From: Hyphomicrobiales bacterium
GTDB lineage: Bacteria > Pseudomonadota > Alphaproteobacteria > Rhizobiales > Rhizobiaceae
Direction of reading: 5' to 3'
Length of the DNA stretch: 48,223 bases
NCBI GenBank assembly: GCA_900489925.1
Contig: UEHQ01000051.1
Location: forward strand, 1-48,223
Part shown: piece after piece, positions 40,648-48,223 of the stretch
Layout: each line of letters starts with the position of its first letter
Numbering within the stretch: position 1 is the stretch's first letter
Notes under the pieces: generated by a model
The model's input: only the letters and a program-made list of their open reading frames with translations
Told to the model about the DNA's origin: nothing
Databases searched by the model: none
Position numbers and translations under genes: made by a program

Positions 40648-41931
40648 TCAGGCCGCCCGTTCGATCTTCGTCAGGCCACCCATGTAGGGTACCAGCACGT
40701 CAGGAACAGTCACCGAACCGTCCTCGTTCAGGTAGTTTTCGAGCACGGCGATCAGGCAGCGCCCAACGGCAGTGCCGGAACCGTTCAGCGTGTGAACGAA
40801 CTTCGTCGCCTTGTCTTCCTTGCCGCGGTAACGGGCATTCATGCGGCGTGCCTGGAAATCTCCACAGACCGAGCAGGAGGAGATTTCGCGATAGGTGTTC
40901 TGTCCCGGGAGCCAAACCTCGAGATCGTAGGTCTTGCGCGATCCGAAGCCCATGTCGCCGGTGCAGAGTGTCAGCGTCCGGAAATGCAGGCCGAGCCGCT
41001 TCAGCACCTCTTCGGCGCAGGCCGTCATACGCTCATGTTCGGCAATCGAGCTTTCCGCGTCGGTGATCGAAACGAGCTCGCACTTCCAGAACTGATGCTG
41101 ACGCAGCATGCCGCGCGTATCGCGCCCTGCCGAACCCGCTTCAGAGCGAAACGACGGTGTCAATGCCGTGAAGCGAAGCGGCAGTTTCTCCTGGTCGAGA
41201 ATTTCCTCGCGCACCAGATTGGTCAGCGTCACCTCTGCCGTCGGGATCATGTAGCGATCGTCGGTCGTCTTGAAGAGGTCTTCTTCAAACTTCGGAAGAT
41301 TGCCGGTACCGAACAGGGCTTCGGCACGCACCAGCAACGGCGAACTGACTTCCGTATAGCCGTGCTCGCGGGTGTGCAGGTCGATCATAAACAAACCAAG
41401 CGCGCGCTCCAGACGTGCGAGCGGTCCTGTCAGCACCGTGAATCGCGAGCCGGACAGCTTTGTGGCCCGCTCGAAATCCATGTAGCCGAGCGCTTCACCG
41501 ATTTCGAAGTGCTCCTTCGGCGTATGGTTCCAACGCGGCTTCTCGCCGGTGACGCGGGCAACCACGTTGTCGTGCTCGTCCTTACCGACCGGCACATCGT
41601 CATACGGGACGTTCGGAATACGCGACAGGGCGTCGTTCAACTCGTCGGAGAAACGGCGGTCATCCTCTTCGGCCGCCGGAAGCAGGACCTTGAGGTCCGC
41701 GACTTCAGCCTTCAGCTTTTCCGCGAGCTCGTTGTTCTTCTGCGCCATGGCCGCACCGATCTCCTTGGAGGCGGCATTGCGGCGGGACTGCATGTCCTGC
41801 ACCTTCTGGACCGCGGAGCGGCGCTTCTCGTCAAGTGCGATCAGGCTCTGCGCAAGTGGCTCTGCCCCACGCTTGGCCAGTGCTGCGTCGAGCGCTTCGG
41901 GATTCTCACGGATCCATTTGATATCGAGCAT
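40648..41931 (-). CDS. serS: Seryl-tRNA synthetase
   Basis: The 427-residue class II synthetase charges tRNA-Ser. The N-terminal coiled-coil arm (residues about 25-110, MQSRRNAASKEIGAAMAQKNNELAEKLKAE) contacts the long variable arm of tRNA-Ser. Motif 2 is FRSEAGSAGRDTRGMLRQHQFWKCELV and motif 3 contains GSGTAVGRCLIAVLENY. The zinc-free class form has no insertion. The ATG at 41931 starts the family consensus MLDIKWIREN; seven upstream codons from 41952 are not conserved. It lies 99 bp after tatC and five bp before surE. Confidence 0.96.
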   Translation of the reverse strand: MLDIKWIRENPEALDAALAKRGAEPLAQSLIALDEKRRSAVQKVQDMQSRRNAASKEIGAAMAQKNNELAEKLKAEVADLKVLLPAAEEDDRRFSDELNDALSRIPNVPYDDVPVGKDEHDNVVARVTGEKPRWNHTPKEHFEIGEALGYMDFERATKLSGSRFTVLTGPLARLERALGLFMIDLHTREHGYTEVSSPLLVRAEALFGTGNLPKFEEDLFKTTDDRYMIPTAEVTLTNLVREEILDQEKLPLRFTALTPSFRSEAGSAGRDTRGMLRQHQFWKCELVSITDAESSIAEHERMTACAEEVLKRLGLHFRTLTLCTGDMGFGSRKTYDLEVWLPGQNTYREISSCSVCGDFQARRMNARYRGKEDKATKFVHTLNGSGTAVGRCLIAVLENYLNEDGSVTVPDVLVPYMGGLTKIERAA

Positions 41932-42030
41932 CGTCGTTCCAGGTCGTTGCAAAAGGGATTACCCGGCCAAAGCCTGACCGGGCTTCGACCGGATGTTCGG
42001 AAGCGCTCATTGAGAGTGTTCGGTGATCGC

Positions 42031-42858
42031 TCAGACGTTGTCCGTCTTGGCAACGTCCGCAGATCCGTCAGACTCTTCGACCGCCTCGCGGGCACGCTGG
42101 CGTTCCACGAGTCGCGCCGCGTAGATGGAAATCTCGTAGAGAATGATGGTCGGCAGTGCAAGGCCGATCTGGGACATCGGATCCGGAGGCGTCAGCACCG
42201 CGGCCACGACAAAGGCAAGCACAATCGCGAACTTGCGCTTCTCGCGAAGCCATTCCGAGGTCAGCAGCCCGACGCGAGCCAGCAGCGTCGTGATGACCGG
42301 CAGCTGGAACACTAGGCCGAACGAGAAGACCAGCGTCATGATGAGGCTGAGATACTCGGAGACCTTCGGCAGCAGCGAAATTGCAACATCACCTTCCCCA
42401 GGCGCCTGCTGCATGGTCAGGAAGAACCACATGACCATCGGCGTGAAGAAGAAGTAGACGAGCGACGCGCCCATCAGGAACAGCAGCGGCGACGCGATCA
42501 GAAACGGCAGAAACGCCGCGCGCTCGTTCTTGTAGAGGCCAGGCGCCACGAACTTGTAGATCTGCGCCGCGATGATCGGGAAAGCGATCACCAGACCGCC
42601 GAACATGGCCACCTTCACCTGGGTGAAGAAGAACTCCTGCGGCGCAGTATAGATCAGCTGGGCTTTGGACACATCCAGATGCGCCCACTGGACCGCCCAC
42701 TTGTAAGGAAAGACCAGAGCATTGAAGAGATGCTTGGCAAAGACGAAGCAGATGATGAACGCAACGAAGAAAGCGCCGATCGACCAGATCAGCCGCGTGC
42801 GCAGCTCCATCAGGTGCTCAATCAACGGCTGCGGCTTGTCTTCGATATCACCGCTCAT
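42031..42858 (-). CDS. tatC: Twin-arginine translocase subunit TatC
   Basis: The 275-residue membrane protein recognises twin-arginine signal peptides and forms the Tat receptor. The first cytosolic block PLIEHLMELRTRLIWSI is the family signature with the conserved glutamate and arginine. Six membrane segments follow, with FFTQVKVAMFGGLVIAFPIIAAQIY and the conserved FRLP-like VFQLPVITTLLARVG. A charged C-terminal tail (VEESDGSADVAK) is variable. Its start overlaps tatB's stop in ATGA, so the two are coupled. The next minus-strand gene is serS. Confidence 0.96.
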   Translation of the reverse strand: MSGDIEDKPQPLIEHLMELRTRLIWSIGAFFVAFIICFVFAKHLFNALVFPYKWAVQWAHLDVSKAQLIYTAPQEFFFTQVKVAMFGGLVIAFPIIAAQIYKFVAPGLYKNERAAFLPFLIASPLLFLMGASLVYFFFTPMVMWFFLTMQQAPGEGDVAISLLPKVSEYLSLIMTLVFSFGLVFQLPVITTLLARVGLLTSEWLREKRKFAIVLAFVVAAVLTPPDPMSQIGLALPTIILYEISIYAARLVERQRAREAVEESDGSADVAKTDNV

Positions 42859-43547
42859 GCATCACCCTTCTTCTTCCTTGTTGCCGTCTTCTTCGGAGCG
42901 GCTGTGGTATCAGCGGCGACCACCGCAGGCTTCTTCGCGGTAGCAGTCTTTGCAGCGGCAGGTTTGGCCGCAGCAGCCTTCGCCGGCGCCCGCTTGGGCT
43001 TTTCGGCAGGCGCGGCTGCGACGGGTGCGACCGCGATGGCAGCAACGGCGTCCGCCTTGTCCGCGACCTTGGCGCGCGGCTTGCGGACAGCCTTCGGCTT
43101 TGCTGCTTCAGCAACGCTGGGCATCTCGGCCGAGGCAGCGGGCTGCGGCGTCGGTGCTGGCATGACTGGCGGCGTTTCCGGCAGGCTCATCGCCGGCTCC
43201 GGAGTGGCCATTACGCTCGGAGGCACTTCGGTCTTGTTGTCGACCGTCGTCGCCTTCTGCAGGTCGGCCTTGATCTCGTTGCCCATCTGCCGAAGCGGGT
43301 TCATGGCTTCGCGCAGGCTGTTGACGGGGTTCAGCTTCTGAGCGTCGCTCAGCGTCTTTCGCACGTCATCGAGATCGGCTTCGCGCAGCGCTTCGTCGAA
43401 CTGGGCGCGAAACTCACCGGCGACTTTTCGGGCTCGCTGCGTCATTTTGCCGAACGCACGAAGCATCGGCGGCAGATCCTTGGGACCAACCACCACAATC
43501 AGTACGACCGCGATGACAAGCAGCTCGGTCCAGCCAATATCGAACAT
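42855..43547 (-). CDS. tatB: Twin-arginine translocase subunit TatB
   Basis: The 230-residue protein starts with the TatB signature MFDIGWTELLVIAVVLIVVVGPKDLP: a membrane helix (residues 4-22), then GP hinge and the amphipathic helix PMLRAFGKMTQRARKV. Residues about 115-230 form a tail rich in alanine, proline and lysine, ending in ATRKKKGD. Long TatB tails are usual in alphaproteobacteria, and in rhizobia the exact length varies. It works with TatC as the receptor. tatC overlaps its stop codon by four bases and tatA lies 49 bp upstream. Confidence 0.95.
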   Translation of the reverse strand: MFDIGWTELLVIAVVLIVVVGPKDLPPMLRAFGKMTQRARKVAGEFRAQFDEALREADLDDVRKTLSDAQKLNPVNSLREAMNPLRQMGNEIKADLQKATTVDNKTEVPPSVMATPEPAMSLPETPPVMPAPTPQPAASAEMPSVAEAAKPKAVRKPRAKVADKADAVAAIAVAPVAAAPAEKPKRAPAKAAAAKPAAAKTATAKKPAVVAADTTAAPKKTATRKKKGDA

Positions 43548-43596
43548 TCAAGGCTCCTGGGCGGGAAACGCGGGGGCGGCGTTTGCCCGGACGTGA

Positions 43597-43791
43597 TTAC
43601 TTCGTTTCGTCGGCCTTGTGATCGACTGTCTTGCCAGTCGTTTCCGGCGCGTCGTCGTCGTTCATGCCCTTCTTGAAGCTCTTGATGCCCTTGGCAACAT
43701 CGCCCATCAGTTCGGGAATCTTGCCACGACCGAACAACAACAGCACGATGACCAGAACGATCAGCCAGTGCCACATGCTAAAAGAACCCAT
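43597..43791 (-). CDS. tatA: Twin-arginine translocase subunit TatA
   Basis: The 64-residue protein has one membrane helix (residues 6-20, MWHWLIVLVIVLLLF), the FGRGKIPELMGD hinge and an amphipathic helix (VAKGIKSFKKGMN), followed by a short acidic tail. It assembles the translocation pore. The FG and GD motifs are exact. Ribosome binding site AGGGAGTTAGAGTA precedes the ATG at 43791. It begins the tatABC series; 184 bp without a clear signal separate it from scpB. The gene's small size is normal for TatA. Confidence 0.95.
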   Translation of the reverse strand: MGSFSMWHWLIVLVIVLLLFGRGKIPELMGDVAKGIKSFKKGMNDDDAPETTGKTVDHKADETK

Positions 43792-43975
43792 TACTCTAAC
43801 TCCCTGTTGCGATGTCTGTTGATGTAAGAATTTCCAACACCAAAACCAACATCAAAATTCCCCTAGGATGACGCTTAATGTCACGGGATCGCCCTTGGTG
43901 ACAAGCCATCTGTCATTCGAAAAGTTTTGATAAGCATTGTTTTCGCCATGCGTGGCAAAACAAAGACGGACCGAA

Positions 43976-44692
43976 CTATTCCTCAGATGAGCCCCCGGGT
44001 GCCAGAAGGCCAAGCTCCTCAAGATCCAGCTGCGTAATCGGATCTTCATCTTCAGTCAGCTCATCACTCATGGAAGGAGACGGTATATTAAAGTTCGCGG
44101 GGATGCGGCCTGAAAGCAGCCCGGCCCCCTTCAACTCTTCGAGACCGGGAAGATCGCGCAATTCCTCAAGACCGAAATGATCGAGAAACTCCCGCGTCGT
44201 GCCGAGCGTGACCGGCCTGCCCGGCGTGCGTCGCCGACCACGGAAGCGAACCCAGCCCGCCTCCATCAGAACGTCAAGCGTGCCTCGCGACGTCTGAACG
44301 CCTCTGATATCTTCGATTTCGGCGCGCGTCACCGGCTGGTGATATCCAATGATCGCAAGCACTTCCAGCGCTGCACGCGAAAGCTTCTTAACCTCATTGT
44401 CGTCGCGACGAATGACGAAGGACAGGTCAGCCGCCGTTCGAAAGGCCCAGGCATCGTCCACCTGCACAAGGTTGACGCCGCGGTGCGCGTATTGCTCCTT
44501 CAGCTTCAGCATGATGTTGCGAACATTCAGGGCGCGCGGCAGGCGGTCGGCTATGAAACCCTCCGAGACCGGCTGCGCCGAAGCAAAAACCAATGCTTCG
44601 GCTATGCGCTCAGCTTCCGCGTAGGCGCGGTCATCGCTTTCCGAGCCATGGCTGTCTTCACTCTCGATTTCCTGATCTTCCAGATCGGTCAA
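43976..44692 (-). CDS. scpB: Segregation and condensation protein ScpB
   Basis: The 238-residue protein has the two winged-helix domains of ScpB. The conserved blocks are EALVFASAQPVSEGFIADRLP, LSRAALEVLAIIGYHQPVTRAEIEDIRGVQ and PGRPVTLGTTREFLDHFGL. It joins ScpA and SMC in the ring complex that organises the chromosome. The start overlaps the scpA stop codon in ATGA. An acidic N-terminus and C-terminus (TEDEDPITQLDLEELG) are typical of alphaproteobacterial ScpB. It lies upstream of tatA. Confidence 0.93.
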   Translation of the reverse strand: MTDLEDQEIESEDSHGSESDDRAYAEAERIAEALVFASAQPVSEGFIADRLPRALNVRNIMLKLKEQYAHRGVNLVQVDDAWAFRTAADLSFVIRRDDNEVKKLSRAALEVLAIIGYHQPVTRAEIEDIRGVQTSRGTLDVLMEAGWVRFRGRRRTPGRPVTLGTTREFLDHFGLEELRDLPGLEELKGAGLLSGRIPANFNIPSPSMSDELTEDEDPITQLDLEELGLLAPGGSSEE

Positions 44693-45549
44693 GCCGGTCG
44701 CTCCTGTTCAACGACCTGCAGTGTCGCATGTTTTGGTCCACGTCGCATGTAGATCGGCTCGAAAGCGCCCTCCTGGCGGATTTCGAGCTTGCCTTCGCGC
44801 ACGAGTTCGAGCGAAGCCGCAAAGGCGCTGGCGATCGCTGTCACCCTGTCTTCCGGCGACACCATGTATCGCAGCAGGTGCTGTTCCAGTGCGGTCCAGT
44901 CGACGACTTCGCCAATCAGGCGGGTGAGCAACTCACGGGCGTCAGTTAGCGACCAGACGTTGCGGCGTGCGATCGTAACCTGCGTGACGGCCTGTCGCTG
45001 ACGCAGCGACGCATAGGCCGTCAGAAGGTCATAGAGGCTCGCCTCGTAGGCGGACTGCTGGCGATCCGGAATATGCTCCGGCGCCCCGCGCGCGAAGACG
45101 TCACGGCCAAGGCGATTGCGGTTGATGAGACCGCTTGCGGCCTCTCGCATCGCTTCCAAACGCTTGAGGCGAAAGGCGAGCGCTGCTGCCATCTCCTCGC
45201 CGGAGGGCCCCTCGTCCTTCACCTGCTGCGGGATCAGCAAGCGGGACTTCAGGTAGGCCAGCCACGCCGCCATGACCAGGTAATCCGCAGCCAGTTCGAT
45301 GCGGATGCGCCGCGCACTCTCGATGAACTGCAGGTACTGTTCGGCGAGCGCCAGAACCGAGATGCGGGACAGATCGACTTTCTGGTTGCGGGCCAGATAA
45401 AGCAGGAGGTCGAGCGGGCCTTCGAAGCCGGCGACGTCGATCAGCAGCGCGGGATCGTTGGACGCACGCTCGGCGCCGTTGTCCTGCCATAGCTTGTCCA
45501 TCGGCGTTGCCGCTGCGCTCGGCCGTTCAGGCCCCTTTGTCGCGTTCAC
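44689..45549 (-). CDS. scpA: Segregation and condensation protein ScpA
   Basis: The 286-residue kleisin bridges the SMC heads. The signature IDVAGFEGPLDLLLYLARNQKVDLSRISVLALAEQYL covers residues about 38-74, and YLKSRLLIPQQ is the conserved ScpA block. The C-terminal winged-helix portion contacts the second SMC head. Length is within the alphaproteobacterial range. The first 30 residues are variable (MNATKGPERPSAAATPMDKL), so an ATG 16 codons later could be the true start. It follows nagZ by 21 bp and overlaps scpB by four. Confidence 0.93.
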   Translation of the reverse strand: MNATKGPERPSAAATPMDKLWQDNGAERASNDPALLIDVAGFEGPLDLLLYLARNQKVDLSRISVLALAEQYLQFIESARRIRIELAADYLVMAAWLAYLKSRLLIPQQVKDEGPSGEEMAAALAFRLKRLEAMREAASGLINRNRLGRDVFARGAPEHIPDRQQSAYEASLYDLLTAYASLRQRQAVTQVTIARRNVWSLTDARELLTRLIGEVVDWTALEQHLLRYMVSPEDRVTAIASAFAASLELVREGKLEIRQEGAFEPIYMRRGPKHATLQVVEQERPA

Positions 45550-45570
45550 CCCGCCCTGCTCCTTTCGCGA

Positions 45571-46584
45571 TCAGACTGTCGCAAATATGGCATCGAATTC
45601 GGCTCGGATAGCAGCTTCCTCGGCAGCGTCCGCTGTCGGGAACCCGTTCTCCACGGCCTGGGTACGTGCCAGTGGCTTGCCTTGCAGCGGCGGCACGTTT
45701 GCGACCACCTGCTGCATCTCGTCCATGTGACCGTTGCAATGCAGCACGATATCGCATCCGCCTGCAATGATATTCGCCGCTCGCTCGCCGATCGTGCCGG
45801 CAAGCGCGTTCATCGACGTATCATCGGAAAGCAACAGCCCGTTGAAACCGATGCGCTCGCGAATGACGCCGTCGATGACTTTCTTAGAGGTCGTCGCCGG
45901 ATTGTCGGCGTCGATCGCGGCGAAGACGACGTGGCAGGTCATCGCCATCAGCTCGTCCTTCATCGCGATGAAGGGCGGAAAGTCGTGTGCTTCGAGCTCG
46001 TCACGCGAAACGTCAACGACCGGCAATTCGTGGTGGGAATCTGCAAAACCGCGACCATGGCCCGGCATATGCTTCATCACCGGCAACAACCCGCCGGCCT
46101 TCATGCCGTTGGCTGCCGCCATACCCATCTCGGTCACGGTTGTCGGATCGCCACCATAGGCACGGTTGCCGATGACGTTGCTGCTGCCTTCGACGGGAAC
46201 ATCGAGGACAGGCAGGCAATCGACATTGATGCCGAATTTCGAGAGATCAAAGGCATGCAGCCGCGACATCAACCAGGCGGCGCGCTTCCCCTTCTCCTTG
46301 TCCTGGCGATAGAGATCGCCGAGCTGCTGCCCGGAAGGATAGTGCTGAAGAATCGGCGGACGGATACGCTGCACGCGGCCACCTTCCTGATCGATCAGGA
46401 CCGGCGCGTGCCAGCCGACGCTATCGCGCATCTCGGCAACCAAGTCGCTGATCTGCGCCGGCTCCGAAATATTGCGTCCGAAGAGGATGAAGCCCCAGGG
46501 GCGCTCGGCCTTGTAGAAGGCCTTCTCATCTGGAGTGAGGGAAAGGCCGCTGCAGCCCAGGATCATTGCTTTTGATTCGGTCAT
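45571..46584 (-). CDS. nagZ: Beta-N-acetylhexosaminidase NagZ
   Basis: The 337-residue family 3 glycosidase removes N-acetylglucosamine from muropeptides in cytoplasmic cell-wall recycling, which can feed AmpC beta-lactamase induction. The signature MKHMPGHGRGFADSHHELPVVD (about residues 166-187) carries the KHxPGHGxxxxDSH motif with its catalytic Asp-His pair, and LLSDDTSM contains the nucleophile aspartate. I use the ATG at 46584; the longer frame to 46635 crosses the intergenic region. It heads the nagZ-scpA-scpB-tatABC series and is separated from the SPOR gene by a terminator. Confidence 0.93.
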   Translation of the reverse strand: MTESKAMILGCSGLSLTPDEKAFYKAERPWGFILFGRNISEPAQISDLVAEMRDSVGWHAPVLIDQEGGRVQRIRPPILQHYPSGQQLGDLYRQDKEKGKRAAWLMSRLHAFDLSKFGINVDCLPVLDVPVEGSSNVIGNRAYGGDPTTVTEMGMAAANGMKAGGLLPVMKHMPGHGRGFADSHHELPVVDVSRDELEAHDFPPFIAMKDELMAMTCHVVFAAIDADNPATTSKKVIDGVIRERIGFNGLLLSDDTSMNALAGTIGERAANIIAGGCDIVLHCNGHMDEMQQVVANVPPLQGKPLARTQAVENGFPTADAAEEAAIRAEFDAIFATV

Positions 46585-46639
46585 ACCCGAATCATAAAGC
46601 TGCCCGCAGGAATTGCGAGCAGCGTCAACCGTCATTCAC

Positions 46640-46669
46640 AAAAAAAGCGGCGGACAATTGCCCGCCGCT
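46640..46669 (-). terminator. Terminator of the SPOR-domain gene
   Basis: On the minus strand AGCGGCGG and CCGCCGCT pair around GCAATTGT, followed by a run of seven T residues (46640-46646). It stands between the SPOR gene and nagZ. Confidence 0.85.
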
Positions 46670-46691
46670 CCTTACTGGGTCTCTTCGAACG

Positions 46692-48223
46692 TTACTTCGA
46701 GATCAGGCAGGAACCGCCCGCAGCACGATACTTTTCGCAGATCGCTGCGGCTTCGTCCTTCGAACTTGCAGGGATGCGAACGCGATAGAATGTGCCCTTG
46801 CCTGCAATCTCAGCCTTGCGGATTTCGTAGCTGCGACCGCTAAGCACGCTCGCGAACTTCTTCGACAGGCTGGCATAGGACTTCTTTGCCTCTTCCTCGG
46901 AAGGAAGCGATGCGATCTGCACACCGTAGGCGCCCGACGCTGTTGCAGCCGGCTTCTGCTGGGTTGCCGCAGGAGAAACAGCGGCGACATCCTTTGGCTT
47001 CTCAACAGCAGGAGCGGCCTCGGCTACAGGAGCAGCGGCAACAGGAACTGCCGGTGCCGCTGCCGCAGCGACGGGACGTGCTGCGGGAACCGGTGCGGTG
47101 TCGGTAGCCGGCTTGCTCGTGACGGCGCGGACCGGCGGATCCACGTTCTCAGGCGTGGCAGCGGCAGCCTTTGCCAATACGTTTTCGGAAGGGACCTGCG
47201 CCGCGGACGGCGTGGTCTTCTCTACCGGCGTCGAGCGAATGTCAGCCGATGCGAGCTGGCTCGATGCAGGGAAGTCTGCGGCCGTACCGCTGGCGGAATT
47301 GCCTGCCGGAATCTTCTGCGTCTGCACCGTGGTCGGCTTCGGCAGAGTCGGTTCCGTCGGCGCGGGAGCCGGCTCGTCGCGAGCAACAAGCGTACCGTCA
47401 GGCTTGACGATCATGGTGCGGACCTTGCGCGCGGAAACAGCAGGCGCCTTGTCGGCATCTGAGTCGTCGACAGCCGCTGTATCCGTTGCGTCATGCGTCG
47501 GCAGCAAGCGTGGATCCTGCGTTTCGCCGACTGGCGTTGCCATCGGCGGCAGAGCCGTGTCGCTGTCATTGTCTTCAGGCAACGTTTCTGGCGTCAGCGT
47601 ACGCTGGACCACATCGACCGGCTGTTCATCGCTGGAGACGAGCGCCTTCTGCTTCGGGGCTTCCGCCGCCGCACCGCCAACGCTGTCGTACACGGCCTTG
47701 TCCTGGTTCGGAACGGTCTTGCCGCCCGGGTTCTCAGGCACGACCTTTACCGGTTCCTTGTCCGCCGCAATGACGCGCGGTTCGCCGGAAGAAATGCCGA
47801 GGCCGCCATCGCGTGCCAGGAACGAATAGCCGGCATAGGCAGCACCACCGAAGACGACGATGACGGCAGCGGCCGCCAGCATGCGCTTCATGGAGCGTGC
47901 ACGGGTCATATCCTCGGCGTCACTTGCCGACTGGATCTGAACCTCGGAGATATTCTCGCGGCGCTGCTGCACCGGCTCGTTGACGCTACGGCGGAAGTCT
48001 TCTTCCAGTGCCCGTTCGAATTCGTCGAAGCCCTGCATTTGAGCCGGCTGACCGGCGACCGGTGCGGCCGCTGGCGCAACCGAAAGATTGGCGCGGGGAC
48101 GCCATTCCGGCGCAGCCGCTTTCACCGGCATTTCGGCGTGCTTTGCGGGGGCGAGCAGGTTGGCGATTTCGGCATCGACGTCAAAATCGAAATCGGAGGT
48201 CGTGGCGACCGGCTCATGCTTTT
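46692..48223 (-). CDS. SPOR-domain protein, 5' end outside the window
   Basis: The frame is open to the right edge, so the start lies beyond it; the M at 48131 is probably internal, since the codons before it (DFDFDVDAEIANLLAPAKHAE) continue an acidic domain. One membrane helix lies about residues 85-107 counted from that M (MLAAAAVIVVFGGAAYAGYSFLA). A very long alanine-, proline- and threonine-rich linker follows, and the C-terminal SPOR domain covers roughly the last 80 residues (YGVQIASLPSEEEAKKSYASL to EKYRAAGGSCLISK), which binds denuded septal glycan. This suggests a division-site protein. In relatives it lies between argS/dgt and nagZ, and the same order is likely here. Confidence 0.88.
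   Translation of the reverse strand, partial: KHEPVATTSDFDFDVDAEIANLLAPAKHAEMPVKAAAPEWRPRANLSVAPAAAPVAGQPAQMQGFDEFERALEEDFRRSVNEPVQQRRENISEVQIQSASDAEDMTRARSMKRMLAAAAVIVVFGGAAYAGYSFLARDGGLGISSGEPRVIAADKEPVKVVPENPGGKTVPNQDKAVYDSVGGAAAEAPKQKALVSSDEQPVDVVQRTLTPETLPEDNDSDTALPPMATPVGETQDPRLLPTHDATDTAAVDDSDADKAPAVSARKVRTMIVKPDGTLVARDEPAPAPTEPTLPKPTTVQTQKIPAGNSASGTAADFPASSQLASADIRSTPVEKTTPSAAQVPSENVLAKAAAATPENVDPPVRAVTSKPATDTAPVPAARPVAAAAAPAVPVAAAPVAEAAPAVEKPKDVAAVSPAATQQKPAATASGAYGVQIASLPSEEEAKKSYASLSKKFASVLSGRSYEIRKAEIAGKGTFYRVRIPASSKDEAAAICEKYRAAGGSCLISK

Noticed and set aside
39648..41066. 472-codon open frame antisense to pcm, surE and serS
   Set aside because: It crosses three genes with complete family signatures and lacks a ribosome binding site.
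40612..42315. 567-codon open frame antisense to serS and tatC
   Set aside because: It crosses two well-recognised genes and their intergenic region without any own start signal.

Overview
The window reads as chromosomal DNA of a Rhizobiaceae alphaproteobacterium, most likely Ensifer/Sinorhizobium or a close relative. I base this on protein families and gene order (fused SecDF, tatABC-scpAB-nagZ next to serS-surE-pcm, DUF982, DUF1127, DUF2934, long TatB and trigger-factor tails), on high GC, and on an apparent EcfG/RpoE2-type promoter. No database search was possible.

Region 1 (1-5056) is accessory DNA. It begins with a decayed prophage piece: an HK97-like capsid gene, a 77-residue partner and a small XRE-type repressor on the opposite strand. 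An AT-rich spacer follows, then small stress or envelope genes (HdeA-like periplasmic protein, GlsB/YeaQ-like membrane protein, DUF982) separated by long non-coding stretches with hairpins.

Region 2 (5057-24518) is mostly housekeeping. On the minus strand are recJ, hom, alaC and a small lipoprotein. On the plus strand is phaC (polyhydroxyalkanoate synthase). Next come a SAM methyltransferase, a Tlde1/DUF2778 protein, map-radC, sthA and a radical SAM protein. The region ends on the minus strand with an NTF2-like protein, tig, tRNA-Leu(UAG) and a GDYXXLXY/DUF2157 membrane pair.

Region 3 (24519-29090) is the most interesting part. A structured non-coding RNA shows CUCCUCCC anti-Shine-Dalgarno motifs in two hairpin loops and a CCUCCC in its terminator loop. 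Two tandem 47-residue DUF1127 genes follow, the first with another CCUCCC-loop hairpin in its 3'UTR. This matches the 'cuckoo'/CcsR family of alphaproteobacterial stress sRNAs. After a GMC oxidoreductase come about 800 bp with several strong terminators, a possible second sRNA and an exact GGAAC-N16-CGTT promoter ahead of a DUF2934 gene. This looks like a general-stress RNA-rich cluster.

Region 4 (29326-48223) is again housekeeping: trmFO, a 1-Cys peroxiredoxin, and a minus-strand run yajC-secDF-Mth938/NDUFAF3-like-NDUFAF6-like. A DUF815 ATPase follows on the plus strand. The final minus-strand run is SPOR protein (cut by the window edge), nagZ, scpA, scpB, tatA, tatB, tatC, serS, surE, pcm and an NlpD-like LysM/M23 lipoprotein. 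It joins cell-wall recycling, chromosome condensation, twin-arginine export, translation and protein repair in the order familiar from alphaproteobacteria.
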